A stretch of DNA of 49,741 nucleotides from Candidatus Nitrosocosmicus sp. Its GTDB lineage: Archaea > Thermoproteota > Nitrososphaeria > Nitrososphaerales > Nitrososphaeraceae. Every line of letters begins with the position of its first letter. Position 1 is the first letter of the stretch. Shown here in pieces: positions 44,588 through 49,741 of the stretch. Both the position numbers and the translations under genes were made by a program. The notes beneath the pieces are model-generated. The model was not told the DNA's origin. It worked only from the letters and a program-made list of their open reading frames with translations, and ran no database searches. Where the stretch lies: the NCBI GenBank assembly GCA_029194465.1, contig JARFXS010000013.1:1-49741 (forward strand). Reading direction: 5' to 3'.

Positions 44588-46147
44588 ATGGAGTTTTGCC
44601 TCTCGGTCAAATCAATATTGAACATTGTGGATTTTACGCTTCCGTTTATGGGAGTGATACTAGCTCCTCCGTCATCCATGAAAACAATGGTAATTCAACT
44701 TTTTAGGAAGTATCCCGATGTTTTTTACACAGACGGCTTCACATCCAGCTCCCTGGTGTCTCATAACGCAGCATTGAACGAAGAACAATTGCAAAAAGTG
44801 GATATGTTACCTAAAATGAAAAGCAAATTAGTATTAACTCCGGAATTGGCGCTATTTTTTACCGGTAAAGAAGAAGACCTCCAAAAAGTAATGGGAATAA
44901 TAACCAGAGTTCTTGATGGGCATGGTCTAGAGAATGATTCTGGAGCTCACGGTCATAGACAATATGGTGATACAATGTTTGTGTGGCTTGGAGCTGCTGT
45001 CGAGATACCTTTTAGGGTTTGGAAACTATTGGGAACTCTAGGTCATAAAATATACTTTATACGTCCTAACTTTCAAAAGAAAACGGTTTCGGATTTAAAA
45101 CGAATTGCCAAAAACAACAATTTTTCCAGTATAAACAAGGAAATTGAAGAAGCGCTTTTAGATTATTTAAAAATATTTGACGCTGCTCCCGAAATAGAAG
45201 GTAAGACAAAACTTGGAAATAACGTTATAAAGATAAGATGGAATGAAGAAGAGGAGGGAGAACAAGACAAGACTTTAGAATATCTAGCACAGCTAGCAAA
45301 TTTACTTGCTCCTCTAAGAGGAGACGTCTACGTGTCTCAATCAAAATTTACAAAACATAAATCTGATTATAATAACGAAATTAATGTATCAAATAATGAA
45401 CAAAATAATTCGTATCAACAGCCACATCAAGTAGAAGGCCAAGATTATGATACCGATTTTCCGATTATTGAAGACGCATCTAGAGCAGTTGTTCTTTTAC
45501 GTAATTTAGCAATAGGACATGCTATATCTCAAGGAAGAGATTCTCTCACCATTAAAGATGTTCCAATAGCAATCAAAGTTGCTTTATCAACAGCACCTGT
45601 TAGACGAGTCAGAATATTAGACCTACTACTAAAAAGCGAAAATGGAGTACTTACAACATCTCAAATATGCAATGAATTATCAATATCACAGCCTCCTGTG
45701 ACTCGCACAATGAGGGAATTTGATGCTCTCGGTATAGCGGATATATCAGCTGTAGGAGAGTATAACAATTCAGAACTACAGATTAAATTAAAATCTGAAT
45801 TTGAGTGGTTTAGAACAGATGTATTTCTTGAATTAAAGGAAGACTTTGTTCCTTATGAAAAGAAAAACAATGAACATAATGACTTTGACCAGCAATCTGT
45901 TGATGATAGTAATTTTACTGAGGATGATCATGAAAAGCATGTTGTCAAAAATGACAATACTGATAACCCCACCAGTCAAAACAAAGACCTTTCATCTTTC
46001 CTAGAAAGTAAAGAACAACAAAATATTAATTCTGATACCGTTGAAACTTTAGAAACGTGTGACAACAACAAAGACTGTCACACGTTCAAAGATAATCTAC
46101 CCTTAGAGATACAGAAAAATAATGATATAGAAAATGCAAATACTTAA
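44588..46147 (+). CDS. Element replication ATPase/helicase-like protein with wHTH domain
   Basis: 519 residues in one frame. ILAPPSSMKTMVIQLFRKYP near residues 25-44 holds the position of a Walker A loop, but Ala and Met replace its two Gly. SKLVLTPELALFFTGKEEDL is a Walker B-like strand, and DGHGLENDSGAHGHRQYGDT then FVWLGAAVEI are sensor-like. The C-terminal region, about 345-400, has a winged helix (GVLTTSQICNELSISQPPVT). The last 100 residues are acidic and low in complexity. Archaeal plasmid and virus helicase-type proteins share this plan; the exact class is uncertain. The frame is flanked by fragments of its own former ends. Confidence 0.6.
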   Translation: MEFCLSVKSILNIVDFTLPFMGVILAPPSSMKTMVIQLFRKYPDVFYTDGFTSSSLVSHNAALNEEQLQKVDMLPKMKSKLVLTPELALFFTGKEEDLQKVMGIITRVLDGHGLENDSGAHGHRQYGDTMFVWLGAAVEIPFRVWKLLGTLGHKIYFIRPNFQKKTVSDLKRIAKNNNFSSINKEIEEALLDYLKIFDAAPEIEGKTKLGNNVIKIRWNEEEEGEQDKTLEYLAQLANLLAPLRGDVYVSQSKFTKHKSDYNNEINVSNNEQNNSYQQPHQVEGQDYDTDFPIIEDASRAVVLLRNLAIGHAISQGRDSLTIKDVPIAIKVALSTAPVRRVRILDLLLKSENGVLTTSQICNELSISQPPVTRTMREFDALGIADISAVGEYNNSELQIKLKSEFEWFRTDVFLELKEDFVPYEKKNNEHNDFDQQSVDDSNFTEDDHEKHVVKNDNTDNPTSQNKDLSSFLESKEQQNINSDTVETLETCDNNKDCHTFKDNLPLEIQKNNDIENANT

Positions 46148-46518
46148 CTCAGTCAACAAATAGAATCAAAACAAGATTCTATATTGCAACTACCGTCTGT
46201 AGAAGATAATCCAATTAAGAAAAAAATAATGTGCCTCTCTGGGGGTCCAAATTCGTTAGAGCATGTGACGATGTCACATGAAACCAAAGAAGAAGGCTGA
46301 AACCAGTCACCATTTCAATTACCTTCCACAATCAAAGAAAGCGACGGCGTAAAATTCATCGCTTTTAAAGAAATACTAAGAACCATAAAGATAGTCAAGG
46401 CTCTCATATAGCATTAAACTACTCTATTGAATTAGCATGCAAAAACAATGAGGCTGTTAGATATTATCTGAATGGTAAGCCGACACCTAGAGAAAATAGA
46501 AATGTTCGGTGGATCTAG
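46148..46518 (+). pseudogene. C-terminal fragments of the replication ATPase region
   Basis: After the TAA at 46145-46147 the same frame continues LSQQIESKQDSILQLPSVED, KKKIMCLSGGPNSLEHVTM, then a TGA, then FQLPSTIKESDGVKFIAFKE. After one more shift it reads HKDSQGSHIALNYSIELACK, NNEAVRYYLNGKPTPREN, to a TAG at 46516-46518. These look like real coding, so the original gene probably ran on to here or a second small gene stood here. Two stops and one indel now interrupt it. The 200 bp after it (46519-46721) has one more protein-like frame (TTKQASFHKVGKTQINLKRN). Confidence 0.5.
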
Positions 46519-46721
46519 CAGTGAATATAGTTAGACATCCTAACATACAGGAGATTAAACAGAAAGCCACAGATGATTGTCAAATGGTCTGAAAACAACG
46601 AAAAATTCCTCTAAAAAATGCAACGGAGGATCAAATAGTTTGACTACCAAGCAAGCCTCTTTTCATAAAGTAGGAAAAACACAAATTAATCTTAAAAGAA
46701 ATGAATTATTAGTCAACCCCT

Positions 46722-46872
46722 ATGGCCGCACTAGACCTAGAATACAGGTATGACGAAAAAAATCTTGATAAAAACCATATACTATATGCAAAAACACTAT
46801 TGTCGACAGTCTTGGAAATATAAAATCAAGACATGAATTAGACTTTTCAATTATTCACAACCTGAAAAGGAA
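46722..46872 (+). pseudogene. Detached N-terminal part of the DNA polymerase
   Basis: The ATG at 46722 gives MAALDLEYRYDEKNLDKNHI, which carries the Exo I motif (DxE in ALDLEY) of a family B polymerase, then stops at 46821. The next frames continue IVDSLGNIKSRHELDFS and NYSQPEKELIRW, the latter joining the main frame at 46873. So two indels near 46800 and 46850 cut the exonuclease I motif off the rest of the polymerase. Confidence 0.65.
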
Positions 46873-48672
46873 TTGATTAGATGGGTAATGAATGAAATTC
46901 TACAGTATAGATTAACAATTGGTTGGTACACCAAGGGTGTTAGAATTCAAAATAGTAGAGGCAAGTTTAGCGGAACAGATTCTGATTTAAAGATTATAGA
47001 TGATGCTTGCAAATTTTATGATATTTCTTCAATTGTTGCTTTTGACCGTAGAGGTGTACCTTATATTAGAGGTCACAATATTCGAAATTTTAATATCGTT
47101 CCAGCAATTAGAAAATTAAACAAATTTGACTATTATTATCATATAGACCTTTACAATATCTATAAAAAGAAAATGGTAATGGATATTTATCATGATGGCT
47201 ATAGAGATTGGAAACTTGATACGGTATCTAAATCGATATTAGGTAAAGGGAAATATGATGGGCAGGACGGAACTAGTATACAACTGTTAACCAAGGAAAA
47301 ACAACTAGAATATGTTATAAAGGATGCCTCTCTTGTAATGGAACTTTCCAAACACAATGACTACGAGATACCGGATTTAATGAATGCAATTTCTGTCATT
47401 ACCAAAGTTCCATTTGATAGGGTTTGTAACAATGGGTTGTCCAGTTGGTGGACTCGAGTCATTAACGATAAGATAAACAGTGGTAAATACCGACTTCCAA
47501 CACTCAACTCAGCGGAAAGAAAAAAACATACATACAAAGGTGGTGAAGTACTTGAGCCAAAACCTGGTTATTATGACGCTAAAAATAATCAAGTCGTCTA
47601 CATTTTTGACGCAAAATCGCTTTATCCAACTATGATGATCAAATACAATATCAGTTTTGATACTGTTAACTGCGTATGTTGTAAAGATAAACCAGAAGCT
47701 AAAGTTCCTAAATTCATAATGGACTTAATAGTTGATGATAAGAAAAAAGAACAGACACAAAATGAAAAAGCAAAGCAGTATTGGATCTGTCAGGATCCCA
47801 AATACCGAGGTCTAATTCCCATATTGTTGGAACAATATCGAGAAGAACGCTTTAGACAGAAAGACCTAGGAAACGAATCAATGCAGCGAGGACTAAAGAT
47901 CCTAATCAATGGCTGTGATGGTCTTTTTGGAAGTGAGTTCTTTGAATTTGCAGACTATAGAGTAGCCGAATTAACTACTGCTTATGGACGGTATACTTTA
48001 TCCTATATGAAACATATAGCAGAGAAGGTGTATGGATTCGACGTAATCGCCGGAGACACTGATAGCATATTTGTAACAAATGTAAAGAACAAATTAGATA
48101 TTAGCAAATTTCTTGCAGAGTGTTCAATACTATTAGAAGATATAGAAATTGACCTAGTTAAAGAATATAATAAAGCTCTACTATTGGGAAAGAAGCATTA
48201 CATTGGAATTCATCAGGATAAAACCAAAGATCCTGATATTGTGGGAATAGAAGGAAAAAAGTCCGATAGACCTAAATGGATAAATAACCTTCAGAAAGAT
48301 TTTGCAGAGGATTTAAAATATGATAGAAATCCTACCATAAAATTAAGAAAAGCATATCAAGATATGGAAAAAGGATTAGTGCCTCATGACCTTTTAGCGA
48401 TTAGTCTTACTTTAAAACAGGACCCCTCTGAATATGATACTAATGACTATCAAAATATTGTAGGAAAACAACTAAATGCGAAGGAGGGCGATACTATAAA
48501 GTATTACAAAGCTAATTTTCCTGGAAAAGCACATTCAGATCCCGCATTCATAGACAGAAGCAAATACCTCGAAAGATTACAATCAACCTTTGAAAAACAG
48601 ATAAAATGTTTAGGTTATAATTATTACAAACACGTAAAAGGTGACGCAACTTTAGATGATTTTTGGGAATAG
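46873..48672 (+). CDS. Family B DNA polymerase, N-terminus detached
   Basis: 599 residues in frame from a TTG. Exo II is at RGHNIRNFNIVPAI, where the usual catalytic Asp of NxxxFD is Asn; Exo III is YVIKDASLVMEL. Polymerase motif A is VYIFDAKSLYPTMMIKYNIS (about 246), motif B is GLKILINGCDGLFGSEFF (the usual NSxYG is NGCDGLFG), motif C is AGDTDSIFV (about 393) with both Asp. The thumb region KKHYIGI, VGIEGKKSDRPKWI fits RNA-primed rather than protein-primed types. It would replicate the element's DNA. With the N-terminal DxE cut off by frameshift, proofreading should be lost. Confidence 0.85.
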   Translation: MIRWVMNEILQYRLTIGWYTKGVRIQNSRGKFSGTDSDLKIIDDACKFYDISSIVAFDRRGVPYIRGHNIRNFNIVPAIRKLNKFDYYYHIDLYNIYKKKMVMDIYHDGYRDWKLDTVSKSILGKGKYDGQDGTSIQLLTKEKQLEYVIKDASLVMELSKHNDYEIPDLMNAISVITKVPFDRVCNNGLSSWWTRVINDKINSGKYRLPTLNSAERKKHTYKGGEVLEPKPGYYDAKNNQVVYIFDAKSLYPTMMIKYNISFDTVNCVCCKDKPEAKVPKFIMDLIVDDKKKEQTQNEKAKQYWICQDPKYRGLIPILLEQYREERFRQKDLGNESMQRGLKILINGCDGLFGSEFFEFADYRVAELTTAYGRYTLSYMKHIAEKVYGFDVIAGDTDSIFVTNVKNKLDISKFLAECSILLEDIEIDLVKEYNKALLLGKKHYIGIHQDKTKDPDIVGIEGKKSDRPKWINNLQKDFAEDLKYDRNPTIKLRKAYQDMEKGLVPHDLLAISLTLKQDPSEYDTNDYQNIVGKQLNAKEGDTIKYYKANFPGKAHSDPAFIDRSKYLERLQSTFEKQIKCLGYNYYKHVKGDATLDDFWE

Positions 48673-49741
48673 TGATATTGACTATAAAAAGAAGGAAGAT
48701 AGAATAAACAAAGTTAAAGAAGGAATAGACTTTATCTTATCTCATTTTGAAGAAAGACAACAACTATTTCCAAGGAAAATATCAACATCTATTAGTAATA
48801 CTAGACAGTTTACAGTCTATAACAAAGAACAAATATTAAATGAATGTATTGAAGCAGATTTTATAGATTGTAGGATAAACGCATATCCGGTTTTAGACAA
48901 TAACAATTATCCCAGCTATTCAAACATACAAGCACCAAATCTCATTTTTATAGATATTGATTTAGACAAAAATCTATCGTATCAGGAAGCAAAAACAAAA
49001 TTAGAAAAGTTAAAGAATAAAAGTATTAAGTCAATTAAAGAGAGATCAAATGGAAGTCAACCAACTATTTTGTGGACAGGAAATGGATACCATATCTATA
49101 TCGTGATAGATACTAAACCATTAGAATTAATTAAAGAATTAAGTGAATTATCTCAAAATCCCTCAGAAGAATTTCTCAGATATGCTGAACTGACTTTTAG
49201 TAATGAGAAAAAAGATTCTGGTCATAATCCTTCCTTTAAATCATCATTACTGAGAATACCTTATACATTTAATTCAAAAAATCTCTCTACCCATAATGAA
49301 AATGATAGAGAAAACGCAGAGGTCAAAATAGTACAGAAATTCGATAATGATAATGTAAAGTCGATAGATATTAAATTGTTTAGAGATTACAGACTTTGGT
49401 TAGCAGATAATGATCTTCTGAGAAAGAAAAAGAAAAAGAATTCGAGACTTCAAAATAAAAGTTGTAATATTATTGATAAAAATGATTCAGCAAAGAAATA
49501 TTTTTGGATAGAAAGGTTATTGCAAACTCCGTTGCCTTGCTTTAGAAGATATTGTTTATATCATATATTGGTTCCATATCTCGTTAACATAAGAAAACTG
49601 AATTCAGAAAAATGCTATGATATCTTGATGACATGGCTTGAAAAATGTAATACACTTTCTAAAATATCCTTTAATATGGAATCAGAAATAAGGACAAGAC
49701 TAATTGCAGTTAAGGATTACAAGCCATTATCTTTATACAAG
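48656..49741 (+). CDS. Archaeo-eukaryotic primase / PrimPol (3' end outside window)
   Basis: 362 codons from the ATG at 48656 to the window edge. The ATG overlaps the PolB stop by 17 bases, so the two are translationally coupled. AEP motifs are clear: NLIFIDIDLDKN (about 95; the two metal Asp), TILWTGNGYHIYIVI (about 141; the sxH motif), and SSLLRIPYTFNSKN (about 196; the third motif, with its Arg). This suits a primase-polymerase of the pRN1-like or thaumarchaeal element type. A charged region with a KKKKKKN run follows. The end, and any helicase domain fused to it, is not visible. Confidence 0.85.
   Translation, partial: MIFGNSDIDYKKKEDRINKVKEGIDFILSHFEERQQLFPRKISTSISNTRQFTVYNKEQILNECIEADFIDCRINAYPVLDNNNYPSYSNIQAPNLIFIDIDLDKNLSYQEAKTKLEKLKNKSIKSIKERSNGSQPTILWTGNGYHIYIVIDTKPLELIKELSELSQNPSEEFLRYAELTFSNEKKDSGHNPSFKSSLLRIPYTFNSKNLSTHNENDRENAEVKIVQKFDNDNVKSIDIKLFRDYRLWLADNDLLRKKKKKNSRLQNKSCNIIDKNDSAKKYFWIERLLQTPLPCFRRYCLYHILVPYLVNIRKLNSEKCYDILMTWLEKCNTLSKISFNMESEIRTRLIAVKDYKPLSLYK

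Larger units (their letters stand above)
40724..49741 (+). mobile_element. Integrated element at tRNA-Lys with own replication genes (right end outside window)
   Basis: The element starts at the tRNA 3' end, with the integrase start 61 bp beyond. It carries two minus-strand hypothetical genes, then plus-strand AbrB-like, small zinc protein, replication ATPase, PolB and primase. Integrase and tRNA placement fits integration at the tRNA 3' end with the integrase left undivided. The replication set (ATPase, PolB, AEP primase) suggests a plasmid or virus-like element with autonomous DNA synthesis. No capsid or conjugation gene is seen in this part. Several genes are frameshifted, so it is probably decaying. 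The second attachment copy would lie to the right of the window. Confidence 0.75.

Noticed and set aside
46873..48672. Casposon interpretation of the PolB region
   Set aside because: No Cas1 gene is visible, the polymerase looks RNA-primed, and a tyrosine integrase at a tRNA explains integration.

Overview
The window comes from an ammonia-oxidising archaeon of the class Nitrososphaeria (Thaumarchaeota), most like the Nitrososphaera/Nitrosocosmicus group. The evidence is a low-GC genome with archaeal information-processing genes (Rpo7, Spt4, LSm-L37e, L15e, S30e, DUF359 dephospho-CoA kinase, Mrp), many small secreted or zinc-binding proteins of thaumarchaeal type, a type-1 copper protein, and an integrase of the Nitrososphaera type. 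Species cannot be fixed from the window alone.

Layout. (1) 0-8 kb: end of a cupredoxin gene, a STAS-like protein, secreted proteins including a NosD-like beta-helix protein with its 5' end duplicated upstream, then a decayed stretch (3.5-6.5 kb) with a frameshifted glyoxalase-like gene, a YwgA-like gene and two broken members of a secreted Gln/Asn-rich repeat family. (2) 8.1-11.1 kb: a YcaO-TfuA module with a divergent NHLP-leader-like protein and a membrane protein; the YcaO frame is broken twice. (3) 11.2-27.2 kb: mixed chromosome: broken metallophosphoesterase, PQQ-type sugar dehydrogenase, MacB-like ABC transporter, secreted low-complexity proteins, cyclic amidohydrolase, rpiA, lsm-rpl37e, a creatininase-family amidase, purU, and small zinc proteins. 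(4) 27.2-37.7 kb: intact housekeeping core with rpl15e, rps30e, nadA, nadC-spt4-rpo7, mrp, dephospho-CoA kinase, a class III nucleotidyl cyclase, a membrane coiled-coil protein and a DCC-family protein. (5) 38-40.6 kb: a 12-bp tandem repeat, a broken HTH gene, a broken iron alcohol dehydrogenase and an SRPBCC protein with a ribbon-helix-helix-like tail. (6) 40.7 kb to the end: tRNA-Lys(CTT) with an unusual insertion, directly followed by a decayed tyrosine integrase and an integrated mobile element carrying an AbrB-like regulator, a winged-helix-like protein, a replication ATPase, a family B DNA polymerase and an archaeo-eukaryotic primase that runs off the window.

How the genes work together. 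nadA and nadC lie about 2 kb apart and supply NAD; nadC shares an apparent operon with two transcription factors (Spt4 and Rpo7). The YcaO-TfuA pair is the known thioamide-forming pair; ammonia oxidisers have no McrA, so its target here is unknown. The element at the right end has the parts of a self-contained replication module (ATPase/helicase, PolB, primase) at a tRNA attachment site. Integrase, ATPase ends and PolB N-terminus are all frameshifted, so it looks like a decaying integrated plasmid or virus.

Disrupted frames cluster in accessory regions (3.5-6.1, 8.4-11.9, 38-48 kb), while essentially every gene in the 12-37 kb core is intact. That pattern favours true decay over uniform sequencing error, but raw reads would have to confirm it.
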